Assembly (NCBI GenBank): GCA_028753945.1
Contig: JAPNXP010000005.1
Coordinates: forward strand, 1,302,001 to 1,366,000
From: Hexactinellida sp. DTS-2022
Taxonomy: Eukaryota > Porifera > Hexactinellida
DNA length: 64,000 nt
Reading direction: 5' to 3'
Part shown: in pieces, positions 54,201 through 63,743 of the stretch
How positions within the stretch are numbered: position 1 is the first letter of the stretch
Layout of the letters: every line of letters begins with the position of its first letter
Notes under the pieces: generated by a model
Told to the model about the DNA's origin: nothing
The model's database searches: none
What the model saw: the letters and a program-made list of their open reading frames with translations, nothing else
Made by a program: the position numbers and the translations under genes

Positions 54201-56729
54201 GTGTCTATCTGATTATTACCAATCAATTCAATAACTTCTCCACAGCCCAAAGTTAGGGGTCCACAGAGTTGTACAGTTTGTTAGTGATATTAATTTTCTA
54301 TTTGGAGTTAGTTTATTAATATATACACGGACGTACGTACATGCGTTATTATCTAGAAAACTGTCAGTTCTAATTAGCATAAATATTCAACAGTACAGGC
54401 GCTGATTAGTATTTCCCAATTTATTTTTTCTGTCCTTATACGTATATACCTATGGCTAGTGCCCACGGATATTGACAGCTTAGGGGGGCACAGCCCTACT
54501 CTGAAACAATAGCATTACTGTTACGTGGGTCACTAGCGGTCACCTAAATATTTCCCATATGATTCCCGTAATATAATCAATTTGTGCTTTTGAATTTAAG
54601 TAATGCTCAAGGGGGTTAGTGTTACAACCCGTCCTTTTTATTACAAAATGACAAAAAGCGTGATGTAGGGAGGGGGTATATATTTTTTTCGTCAATTTTT
54701 CGTCCCATAATCGAAAGTTTTTATAGGAGCCTAGATTCAGTTTAAGTCTATTGGAGTATGTAATTAAATACAACCGACATTTAATTTGAAAAGGCATGTG
54801 TTTTGAAATACAAGTGAGGGCCGCAGGCCCGAGTGCAAGTTGTAAGAACGCGCGTAGCGCGGACGAGCAGCTTGTAGTTATTAACTCACTATCTCTATAT
54901 TAAAAGCGCAATTGTTGTGTGTTTGTTTGTTTGTTTGTGTGTTTGTCCATAATTAATTGGAAAGACTACGAGTCCCAGAAAGCTGAAAATTTGTACACAG
55001 GGGTAATTTTGTACTGCGACAACGATCTATTGGTTTTTGAAGAGAAATATTCACATTTGAAGGTGACAAAATATGTTAGCCAATTAAATTCGAGGGTTTG
55101 TTAGTATGGATTAGCAGATTTCATCAATTACTATAAATAGCCTGCGCATAATAGAAATTTTTTCTGAGGCTCCAATTTGATTGATTGAAAATTAATTCAT
55201 TTAACCAATCAATCATTTGTCTATTCTATTGCCTGTTTCTCTTTTAGTATTATTTTGATTCGACCTTTCTTATCGTGCAACTGAAATTTATTGAGCTATT
55301 AAAACTCATTATTAATGTGATTGCTTTTGGGGAGGGAAAGGCCGCGAAGCGGCCGTTGTATTGCGTAGTGCCTAACACGAACAAACAAAAGTCGCTTCTG
55401 AGAGAGTGACCCGTCGCGAAGCGACCGAGACCGAAGGGCTCGTTATATTAATATATTAATGTTAAGCAATAGTAATTAGAAAAAGCAATTTAATGTAACT
55501 TGTATAAGCAATTTAAAATAGGCAAATGAAACTGGTAAAAGTATATATTATGATAATTAATTAAGCGGACAGAATTAAGAAATAAGAAAATGAAGAACTC
55601 CAATTGGCTTATCAGCTGGCTATGGTGATAATAAAACTGTTATTTATCCTATCAGCTAAAACATAGAAACACTAAATGGTCAAATAGGACTGGAGTTCCG
55701 CCTTACTAATTTAAGAGACTTAGATCTTCCTAACAAACTTACCTTGCAATTTTCAGAATGTTGTATTAGTTCAGATAAAGGGAATTCCTTAAAGCACTTC
55801 ATACAGGTTTCGATAGACTTCTCTTTCTCAAGTTTACATTTAGAATGTTTGGTAAACTCGGGATGCTTTAGAGTAGAGAAACAATCCTCACATTTATCAC
55901 TGGTTTTCTGCATATCGATGTTACACTTTTCAGAATGGGTAATTAAATCGAGGACTGGGAAATCTCTCAGACAGAACTGACATTGTTCTAAGTCTACTTT
56001 AGCAGATTTAGCTGGGGGACTATTTTCATAATCTTTGGGGGATTTGTGAAACACCTCTTCCTTTTCACTTGGGAATTTCCATGTTTTATAATCTATTCCA
56101 TCATCAACTTTACAATCAGACTCACACATCTTACCAAATGATAACGCTTTAGGATCTGCATTCCCAAATTCCTCACTCCTTGGATGCATTCGCTTACGGG
56201 TCTGTTTAGCCATATCTGTACTCACAATACTGCTAAACCCATTTCTATAGTCTCTGCCAAATCCCATGTGATTGAAGAATGTCATCAGCTGTCTATTCTC
56301 AAGCATAGAATGGTGCTTTATGCATTCCAGGTGATAGAATTCGCGCGTAGGATCCAACCCAGTGAAATGCATACCAACTATTTCATTTGAAATTTTGGAA
56401 AGATTTGGTGGAATGAAGATAATGTAAGTGTTTGGTTCCAAAGGAACCGTTTTGTTACGGATGCTATTGATGGATTTAATGTGAATCGAAGGAATTGAAG
56501 CTTTAACTTCAGAAGACGCATCGCTGACAAGATTAGTGCTACTTACCCAAGTGCCGTTACGACTGGAATCGGTTAAAATCAATTTCCCATTCTCTGGGAT
56601 TAGTTGGCAATGTCGTGAGGAAATATATTGTGAGTTTATTTGTATTTTATTGGGAGGGGTTTCGGCTGTATTACGACCTATCGTGACCTTTTCGCGTTCT
56701 CGCACTTTTAGTAGTATTGCAGCATGCAT
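48278..56729 (-). CDS. FHA - three UBZ4-like zinc fingers - DUF3626 protein, 3 exons
   Basis: Exons 56729-55743, 51820-51588 and 48887-48278 join in phase to 609 residues. Donors are AAG|GTAAGT and ATTAG|GTATGT; acceptors are cctacag and ccctgtag. Residues about 1-120 are an FHA domain (IGRN, SSRHC, NGTW), a phosphothreonine reader. Residues 250-269, 280-298 and 309-328 are C-x2-C-x11-H-x2-3-C fingers of the UBZ4/Rad18 ubiquitin-binding pattern. Residues about 360-607 match DUF3626 (LNDRQQRAVEYV, IIIHLNLDRA, YRNRFETGTSGG, VKYGVLNIVGD, EVQIHGPVSL). By inference it is a nuclear adaptor or enzyme in a phospho- and ubiquitin-dependent pathway such as DNA damage signalling. Whether the DUF3626 part is an enzyme is unknown. 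The first ATG in frame after the upstream stop is at 56729. Further small exons in the 3.9-kb first intron cannot be excluded. Confidence 0.82.
48983..49300. mobile_element. hAT-type MITE carrying a K-family MITE
   Basis: The left end is CAGTGGTTCCCGCCT; the right end contains the related 'aaaaggttggaaatttctg'. The perfect 8-bp duplication ccttagcc lies at 48975-48982 and 49301-49308. Confidence 0.8.
49066..49252. mobile_element. TA-flanked MITE (K family), innermost copy
   Basis: The ends are caggttcatttactatgaa and ...cacaataagcaaaccttactg, as in the copies at 14412 and 63105. Confidence 0.75.
49968..50124. mobile_element. hAT-like MITE rich in ggtccggcc
   Basis: The inverted ends are cacgggcgtcgcatgg and, reversed, cataggcgtagcacgcgg. 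The interior holds the palindrome ggtccggccatggccggacc. No clear 8-bp duplication was found. Confidence 0.55.
50514..51302. mobile_element. Foldback element with 7-bp target duplication, 789 bp
   Basis: It begins catggcctacttaatatacg, ends with the reverse complement, and its 210-bp arms are nearly identical ('tggcgcctaaacagcttaac'). The duplication aatagca lies at 50507-50513 and 51303-51309. It is in the second intron of the FHA-DUF3626 gene. Reading frames at 50603-50842 and 50995-51213 are arm copies, not genes. Confidence 0.92.
51403..51569. mobile_element. pogo-like MITE beside an exon donor
   Basis: The ends are ta|cagtaaactttcgttaataa and ...attaacgagacactacag|ta. It ends 18 bp after the middle exon of the FHA-DUF3626 gene (exon end 51588). 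Confidence 0.8.
51850..52004. mobile_element. MULE-type MITE beside an exon acceptor
   Basis: The 9-bp duplication aagtttgta lies at 51841-51849 and 52005-52013. The inverted interior is taaatgtagaccgtctattt against agacggtctacatatacata. It begins 20 bp upstream of the middle exon of the FHA-DUF3626 gene (exon start 51820). Confidence 0.85.
52039..52208. mobile_element. pogo-like MITE (J family)
   Basis: The ends are ctgcagaacctcgttagtac and ...gttcgtgccttgaggttctactg|ta. Confidence 0.8.
52979..53145. mobile_element. pogo-like MITE (N family, cgcttaa type)
   Basis: The ends are ta|cagtcaactccgcttaaaag and ...attaagcggagtcgactg|ta. Degenerate relatives lie near 32670 and 34378. Confidence 0.85.
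53245..53780. mobile_element. Half copy of the tggaatgttgacac foldback family
   Basis: Its one long arm matches the arms of 42521-43586 ('aaacgcgttataaatgttca', 'tggaatgttgacacattcc'). Only a stub of the second arm is left near 53745-53775. No target duplication was seen. Confidence 0.65.
54400..54874 (+). mobile_element. Possible Helitron, family D
   Basis: The 3' end has a gggccgcaggccc hairpin, then a cgcgcgtagcgcgg segment and CTTG before T. Shared sequence with 41745-41990 includes 'acggatattgacagct'. The 5' end is uncertain. Confidence 0.5.
54894..55442 (+). mobile_element. Non-autonomous Helitron, family B (copy B4, internally deleted)
   Basis: Starts TCTATATTAAAAGCGCAATT and ends gggCTCG before T. 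The B-family 'actacgagtcccagaaagct' segment and the 3' hairpins are present. The central part is deleted as in B3. Confidence 0.82.
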
Positions 56730-56749
56730 GGCAATGTTATGAGTCAATG

Positions 56750-57720
56750 TTTGATGGAAATTCTATCCGAAAAAATACCTGTTCACAAGTTAAATATGAT
56801 GAAAGTATTTATACATACACAGAAAACAGAAAATATCGCAGGGATGTTTTAAAATTAAAATTTCTTGAACATCAGCAAATTATGTGGCTAGGGGAACATA
56901 TAGTTAGATCATATTATAGCCAACTAGCCAGACAAACAGAGTATAATGCATTATTGAACAATATTGAATAACTGGTACGTAATATGGGGAAACCAAAACA
57001 ACTTGATTACCAACGTACAAAGCAATGGTCCAATAGTTAGTATACTGTTTTGTGCTATTGCAGCATGTAATAACAGAATGCAATCATTAATATTTAATAC
57101 TTTGTTGTAGGATTATATTTAATTACCTACCGTTTCAATTTTACAAGGCTTTGCTGTATATGAGTCACAATCATTTTGCAATAATATATGATATCAGGTA
57201 ACAGTTAGTATTTAGTTAATGTTAGGTGAAGGGGGCGGTTATTCGGTTGATAATGACATTAGAGTAGATAATTAATTTTATTAGAATCACTATAAAAACC
57301 TTTATACATAATTTTAACAGCTAATGAAGCATCATAGATAACAAACAATAGCAATCTTCTATGTAAACAAGGGAATTAATATTTTCTAATAAATATTAAA
57401 CAACATAAAATAGAAATTTTTGAGCCAAATTACCAATTCAACCTAATTAGCTCCAAAATCTACAAATCAATGAGTTGTAATATTAAATAATTAAAATAAA
57501 ATTTGGTTATCAGTTCGATAGTCTCATTGATAAATAACAAGATTGATATTGCAAAACTGTATAAAAGTGAGTTTCCATATGACGTAATCTGATTTATTTC
57601 ATTTTGAAATCGACTTATTTCAAAATTAAATAAAACAATTACAGTTGTTTAGTACATATACGGATTAAGCAAAATTTCGATTAAGTAGTACAAGGTTTAA
57701 TGCCCTAGATTATATAAATG
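56750..57720. other. AT-rich region upstream of the FHA-DUF3626 gene
   Basis: This is the probable promoter side of that gene. No motif, exon or transposon ends were recognised. Confidence 0.45.
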
Positions 57721-57724
57721 CAGT

Positions 57725-57960
57725 CAGGGGCGGCCTTAGGGGGGGGAAGTTGGGCGGCCGCCCGGGCGCCACTCCTTGGGGGTCGCTTAAGGCCTATTGT
57801 CGGCGCCAAATGCGCCGAGCCCGAAGGAAAATTGGGGCGATTAAGCCCCACTTGTTAGGTTGCGATCTCATATAGCGAGCACCCCTCAACAATGTATGAG
57901 CTGATTGAATTCCTGGTAAGATCAAGATTGTACAAAGTTCGGCGCACCTGGTTTCCTCAA
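57725..57960. mobile_element. GC-rich hAT-like end
   Basis: The GC-rich start 'caggggcggccttaggg' with a gggcggccgcccgggc palindrome resembles a hAT-MITE end. The partner end and the target duplication were not identified. Confidence 0.35.
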
Positions 57961-57987
57961 AATATACCAAAATTTATTTTGCGACTA

Positions 57988-58087
57988 CAGGTAAACCTCC
58001 CAAAGCGGCACCCATTGGGATAATGATTTTGTGCCGCTTCTCGGAGGTTGCCGCTACTCGGAGGTGCCGCTTTGGGAGGTTTACCTG
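57988..58087. mobile_element. 100-bp pogo-like MITE (aggtaaacctcc type)
   Basis: The ends ta|caggtaaacctcccaaagcg and its reverse complement are flanked by TA. The two arms are near-perfect copies, so the element is a hairpin. Confidence 0.92.
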
Positions 58088-58173
58088 TATTGTTTTAGGA
58101 GGTTATAACAAGGGGTGGAAACAGCTTGGATGTTAACAGCTAACAGCAATTTATACTGTTAACAACAATTTTT

Positions 58174-58368
58174 CAGGGCTTTTCACGAGCATTTGATTGA
58201 CTCAATGACTCGCGTGTCACCATGAGTCATCGAGTCAGACTCGGTGACTTGAGTCACTGAATTTTGTCACGAGTCAATTGACTCAGTGATTCGAGTCACC
58301 GAATTTTGCCACGAGTCAAATGACTCGGTGACTCGAGTTGAAAAGATCGTGATTCATGAAAAGCCCAG
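58174..58368. mobile_element. hAT-type MITE built of tgactc/gagtca repeats
   Basis: The ends are cagggcttttcacgagca and, reversed, ctgggcttttcatgaat. The perfect 8-bp duplication caattttt lies at 58166-58173 and 58369-58376. About a dozen GAGTCA or TGACTC hexamers fill the interior. Confidence 0.88.
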
Positions 58369-58723
58369 CAATTTTTAATCATTCATATTCTCGATTATAA
58401 AGAGAAGGAATTTTCAAATTTATAGTGTCACAAAAGTGTTGAAAGAATAATGTCTTGGATGTGAAAGAAGTATGGGGGAGACATCACATCAGAATTGCAC
58501 GCGGGGTGGGCTGTCCAGAAATTCCGCGGGCTTATCGATTTACCCCCATTTTACTGTAATTTAGTATTCTTAGTTTATAACTTCTTGCAATTTGCACTCG
58601 GGCCGTGCGGGCCGCGGGCCAATTTCATTTAGAATTTCGGCCCTCGTGTAACTCTGGATTACCTATACTAAGCAAGGTGTTCAAATTCCCTTAACTATTA
58701 TTAGCCATGTTATGTATGTGTTA

Positions 58724-59117
58724 TGTCGATTTTGTCAAATGTTGATTTTACAAAATCAACATGTCGATTTTACAAAATCAACATGAATCAACGGAACTAA
58801 AACAAATGTTCGACTTTGGCTATATTACTCGGATAAGCCTAGGTTTTATTGCATTTTGTTCAGAATTCGCTTCATCCAAGTGTATACTGACTTGTATGAA
58901 GATATTTTTTTACCAAAATGAATTTTTTACTAGAATGAAAAAATATTCCAGGGTGATTTTGCAAAATCAAGGAATAAAATATGTCGATTTTGTAAAATCG
59001 ACATTTCTAATTACTTGATTTTGTAAAATCGACATTTCTAATTACTTGATTTTGTAAAATCGACATTTCTAATTACTTGATTTTGTAAAATCGACTATTT
59101 GACAAAATCGACACAAC
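58724..59117. repeat. Array of gattttgtaaaatc palindromes with inverted ends
   Basis: The outer segments tgtcgattttgtcaaat and attt(g)acaaaatcgaca are reverse complements. Palindromes gattttgtaaaatc recur, with three 30-bp units 'gacatttctaattacttgat' in tandem at 58990-59095. Confidence 0.85.
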
Positions 59118-59219
59118 ATATGCATTAAACAAACATTCCTATACTTAAACTAAAACGAAATAGCTAATGGTTGTGAGTCTTGTAAAATATTTTGTATTCA
59201 CACACTCAAGTAAATGACT

Positions 59220-59440
59220 TTGCAGTATTATAGAAAAGGGGGGTCCAAATCTGTAAAGGGGGTCCATTTCTATAAAGTAAAATGATATTTTACAGATTTG
59301 GACCCCCCGGGCTAAATCTGTAGGGGGGTCCATTTCTGTCAAAACAACACTTTGAAAATCCATTCTCAACCTTAATGTTTCATATACAAATGGAATTTTA
59401 ACATGAAACATTAACTTGATTAAGGTTGAAAATGGATTTC
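59220..59440. repeat. Inverted ggggggtccaaatct repeats
   Basis: Several 'ggtccatttctataaa'-like and 'tttggaccccc' segments in both orientations, then a second inverted pair 'ccattctcaacctta' and 'taaggttgaaaatgg'. Ends are undefined. Confidence 0.5.
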
Positions 59441-59607
59441 GAATTTCGTTCAGTATTAAGTTTAACATACTCAGAATGAAATTGAACCGATATTTCTATT
59501 TAATTCAGTTTCATATAAATTGATAGAATACTAAAACTAAACTATTTTAATAATGACCTCTGTTTAACAAACCAAGAATGCCCTCAAGGAATACAAATAT
59601 AAATATA

Positions 59608-59782
59608 CAGTGGAATTACTTTATTAGCAACTCCCCTATTAGCAACATTGCTCTATTTATAGCAACTTATTTTAACTTCCCAAGCGAGCTTTGAATGTTA
59701 TTTCTGTTCTCTAATCGCAACTTCGCCTATTAGCAACCAAATTTCATGCAAAATGCGAGTTGCAAATAAAACTATTCCACTG
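59608..59782. mobile_element. pogo-like MITE (M family)
   Basis: The ends are ta|cagtggaattactttattag and ...aataaaactattccactg|ta, with internal 'ctattagcaac' repeats. Confidence 0.88.
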
Positions 59783-60003
59783 TACTCTCCAAAAGTATAG
59801 GAAACTTAAATCTTATAACTATTATGGACCATGGATATCTTCCAAATTTACGATCTTTGGGAGTTACATCAATAGAAGCTCACTATTTTACTGTATGGCT
59901 TCCATATTAAAATGTATAAAACGTTGCAAAAGTGTAAGTTGTAACAATGTTAATATAAAGACAACAATGGTAACTTCTTAATATCAGGGGACATTCTTAA
60001 AAC

Positions 60004-60353
60004 TAGGGCTGAAACGAATATACCGAATATTCGTTAGAAATGATCGAACGAATTTAGATTGAAACGGATATTCGTTTACTATTTTTCGACATCAACATAA
60101 TGACTTTTGTTTAGATTGGAGAGATATTAAATATAAATTTCTACCTAAAGTAGCTGAGTAATAGATAACTTGTGTCTGATATACTTTGTAACTATGATTA
60201 AACTTTGTAACGTTAACAAAAAACTTTTTACCTCCGTATTTTGAGTCTATAATTTAATTTAATGCTTAGTTATCAAAACAAACGACTATTCGAATATTCG
60301 TTCGTTTAGAAAAAGGTTCGTTCGTTACATTTCGAATATTCGTTTCAGCCCTA
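60004..60353. mobile_element. hAT-type MITE, 350 bp
   Basis: The ends are tagggctgaaacgaatat and its near reverse complement. The perfect 8-bp duplication cttaaaac lies at 59996-60003 and 60354-60361. Repeats of gaatattcgtt lie near both ends. Confidence 0.92.
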
Positions 60354-60805
60354 CTTAAAACTATGAGAAATATAACATAATGGAGGTATGTGAATTCAAT
60401 TCAAAAGTGGATTTAGTTAGCCATTGTTACTGTTGATGAACGGTTCCAGAATTAATTAACGAGTTAACAGGTCTGTATAAATCAGCATTTGTAAGAATAA
60501 AACCTATTCAATATAATTAAATATCCAATTATAAATTTTCTGCGACAACATTAGTACAGAATAGTATACGTATTATTAACTGTGTTTAATTCTATAAGTT
60601 AAAAAGCTGAGTATTTTGCCTTATATAATTATAAACATTTGTGTATTATGGATCAATCTAAGAGAATTTGTTACACTCAGTCCAAATATATTCATATATT
60701 TATGAAAGTAACACAAATAATCGAAATAGTATACGATAATATATATTATGGCACACACAGGGAATAATGTAGTAAGTTTACAAACAAACAATCGGATTAT
60801 TTAAA

Positions 60806-61402
60806 TTAATTTCTGGATAGATGGCATCCGTTAGTATCCAGCCTTTGGTTAAGATATATCAAAACCACATCCACGATCCACCAAGTTATTCCTGTAAGCA
60901 CAAGTAAAATTAATATTATTGTCAGGACCATAGCCGAAAAGCAAAACACGCACAAAAACCCGTCATCATCAACTTTCTTTTTACGCGCCCACAATCGAAT
61001 GCCAATTAGAATCAATTGTATGACTAACACCGACAGCAGTAACATTAGTTGCGGGACAGCCAAATCATACCTGCCAATGTAAAAGTTGGCTGCACCTGTG
61101 CCACTCAAAAGGAGAGCTAGAATGAAAGCAGTTCGCCAATCGTATCCGTTTGGGTTCGTACAAGAGTCGTCTACTCGCTTGTACTGATTGCAAGACTTTA
61201 ATATTGTACAGGGATAGTCAGAATCAGGCGTGTATTGGAAACAAAAGTCGTCTGTTTTACAAATGCACTGACCTTCATAACAACGCACGTAAATGCTCTG
61301 GTTATTAATGGGCACCCCCGTACACTCAGTATTATACTCGCACTGCTCGCAGATAATTAAAGGAGAGAATACAGCAATTATAATGAAGATACAGATAGAC
61401 AT
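60806..61402 (-). CDS. TM2-domain membrane protein with signal peptide
   Basis: One exon encodes 198 residues from the first true ATG at 61402 (an in-frame TTG at 61423 is not a likely start). Residues 1-19 are a signal peptide. A cysteine-rich extracellular part of about 70 residues follows (CEYNTEC, CYEGQCIC, CNQYKRVDDSC). The TM2-type region starts WRTAFILALLLSGTGAANFY, with the turn FYIGRYDLAVPQL, and the closing helix GITWWIVDVVLI. In usual TM2 domains these two parts are close together. Here about 50 residues lie between them, with another membrane helix, a basic loop (RLWARKKK) and a further helix. Some TM2D-family proteins have been linked to Notch signalling and phagocytosis, but this one lacks the family's DRF motif, so its role cannot be assigned. 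Confidence 0.8.
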   Translation of the reverse strand: MSICIFIIIAVFSPLIICEQCEYNTECTGVPINNQSIYVRCYEGQCICKTDDFCFQYTPDSDYPCTILKSCNQYKRVDDSCTNPNGYDWRTAFILALLLSGTGAANFYIGRYDLAVPQLMLLLSVLVIQLILIGIRLWARKKKVDDDGFLCVFCFSAMVLTIILILLVLTGITWWIVDVVLIYLNQRLDTNGCHLSRN

Positions 61403-61737
61403 CGATTGTATGCAGGAATTCAACTATAATTGATATGTTCAAACAAATGCTGCTATTTATCCCTTCGTTTGAAAGGTTTTATCAAATCTAAGGCTTACAT
61501 ATTCTCGCTTATCTCAGCAAAGGATTCATTCCCAAAAACAATAATTATAAATTAAGTAGATTTAGAATTGTTGTCTTAGTACAAAAGCTATAGGAAATCA
61601 ATTTTGTATGATTATTTTTTGACAATAAATTGAGATTTTAAAAGAATCTTACAAAATCAATATATACCGTATGACGTATAACGTGGCAATTATATTTCTA
61701 TGTGTAGGGAAATAATGAAAGACTGCGAATCGTATAA
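61403..61737. other. Upstream region of the TM2-domain gene
   Basis: AT-rich, presumably holding the promoter. No motif was recognised. Confidence 0.45.
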
Positions 61738-61927
61738 TAGACTCGTTATTAATACGAACACGGTTGGATAAGGTGAAATATCGATTAAGGATCTAGGAGG
61801 ACAGAGTTTAATTCCCCTACTCTATGCAAATGCATGCAAGTGACCCCTGTTAAAATAAATTTCCGGATAATAGGGATAATTTCTACGGTCCCCTGGTCTG
61901 GTGTCAGTATTAACGAGAGTCGACAGT
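61738..61927. mobile_element. pogo-like MITE (J2 subtype)
   Basis: It runs from cgttattaatacgaacacgg to ...cagtattaacgagagtcgac, with the 'gcatgcaagtgacccctgtt' interior of this subtype. Confidence 0.65.
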
Positions 61928-62643
61928 AATTAGCTAAAATTGTAACAAATGCAGAACAATATTTATATGTGCTGGGTCTAATTTTTTATGAATGAATGGT
62001 GGAATACTGCAATTTGTAATTAGGTATTGATATTATTCCATTAATTAAACTACTGTATTGCTATTGAAAATAGCTGAGTTATAGCTACGTATTATATAAT
62101 ATGATTTATAAAAATGGCTAATCATATTGAAAATTATAATAAAGTGATATTCTGTCGAGTTTGAATGGAAATCTCCCGAACCAAGAGTAAAAGTTTAACG
62201 GATATTAACTGTTTTTACAATAGAACGTTATTCAATATCATATGATATTATAACAATTTGTCAGATAGGTAATTTATAATCAAATGTGCTCCCAATTAAG
62301 GGACGACTGTGCTTTGTCTGTCAGTTCAGACCCAATCTTATACTCGTTACTAATCTCAATTAGGAGCAGATTGTATATGCAATTAATTCGGGACAGATTT
62401 CTCATCAATTTTTCGGGAAAATATAAATAAATTTCTCGATTCGATATAATAAAATTCAGAAAGGGGATGTATTTTCAATGCATGCGAACAATTAACTATT
62501 CTGTTGGTAAAATAAGACAAATCCCAGTCTGATTGTCAATTAAATGCATTTTGTTCAAAGATTAACTATCAATGTTACGTATTAGGGATAAACTTTTCTA
62601 ATAATACATCTGGATTCTGTAATATTAAATGCAAAAGGGTATA
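61928..62643. other. AT-rich stretch with a small inverted pair
   Basis: No gene was recognised. 'gtgctcccaattaagggac' near 62285 and 'tctcaattaggagcag' near 62355 suggest a worn MITE. Confidence 0.45.
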
Positions 62644-62797
62644 CAGTAGAGTTTCTTATTAGCAACTCCCTATTAGCAACCGTTTTTCTGGTCCCAAACG
62701 TGATAATACTGTTAATTTAATTCCCCTATTAGCAACTTTGCCTATTAGCAACCAGAATTAGTGGCAAACACGGGTTGCTATTAAGCGAACTCCACTG
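62644..62797. mobile_element. pogo-like MITE (M family)
   Basis: The ends are ta|cagtagagtttcttattagc and ...attaagcgaactccactg|ta. Confidence 0.87.
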
Positions 62798-63104
62798 TAC
62801 CTCTAAATTATAGTTATTAGTATATAACGTAAAAAGAAATTCAGATAAATTAGCCACATATTTAAAATTGAATAATTTTTGATGGAAGGTATTTTTTTTC
62901 CACAAGTTTTCTCTCCTGGCCCTGGGGCAACTGTCCCTTTACCCCTCTTGCCGACCTAGGATAGGGAAGAAGTTTATTCCTGAATATTTTCCCGATTAAC
63001 GAGTTCCCAATTAAGAGGAAAGAATGGATAAATAAAGACAATAAATTTCAAATAGGGCTCAGTACTACTACAGGCATATGAAGTACATTTATAAGAAATA
63101 CAAT
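62798..63104. other. Intergenic stretch without recognised features
   Basis: Moderately AT-rich; nothing identified. Confidence 0.45.
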
Positions 63105-63273
63105 CAGGTTCTATATTATGAACATTCAAGGGACGAAAAATTGTGTTCATAATAGAGAGACTCCATAATAAGCGGATTCACCTTTAATAAAACCTATGTA
63201 AGTTGTTAAATTGGGACATAAGGCTTGTTCATAACTTCATATTAAAAAGCTTCACAATAAGCAGACCTGACTG
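63105..63273. mobile_element. TA-type MITE (K family)
   Basis: The ends are caggttctatattatgaac and ...cacaataagcagacctgactg, as in 14412-14807. Confidence 0.8.
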
Positions 63274-63743
63274 CATCTCTAGATCAAATAACAAGAGGTA
63301 GGAGACGTAACAATATACAAGTATTAATAGGAATTGTGGTAACGAAAATAGTATAATTAAACTAAAAATTAATTAAAAATCGTAACGCATATACAGTAAA
63401 ACCTCTCTATAGTCCCCTTAAACGATATCGTAAACATATTGTTAAAGTATTGGATAATAAATTTGGGGAAAACTTGAATATTTCTATGAAAGATTAATTT
63501 AGTTAGTGCGTATAATCAGATATTACGTATCTATTTATATGTCTTATCTGAGTCTACTGTACTTATGAGTCAGTTATTGAGCCAAACTTGTTCAATAGCC
63601 CGCAAAGCAGTTATTTTGATAACAAAAATAATGAGTAATCAGTGTTGGATGGTAATGCTACTATTTGCAATTGATGGGTAAGCAGCTAGTAGATTGTGTA
63701 AAATGATCACTGAGCAAGAAGGAAAGTAAAAATAAATTACAAT
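63274..63743. other. 3' region of the BTAF1 gene
   Basis: No gene was seen. A single MITE end (ta|cagtaaaacctctctatag) lies near 63393. Confidence 0.45.

Noticed and set aside
56729..56747. Start of the FHA protein six codons upstream at 56747
   Set aside because: That codon is TTG; the first ATG is at 56729, where the FHA domain begins. The same reasoning moved the TM2 protein start to 61402.
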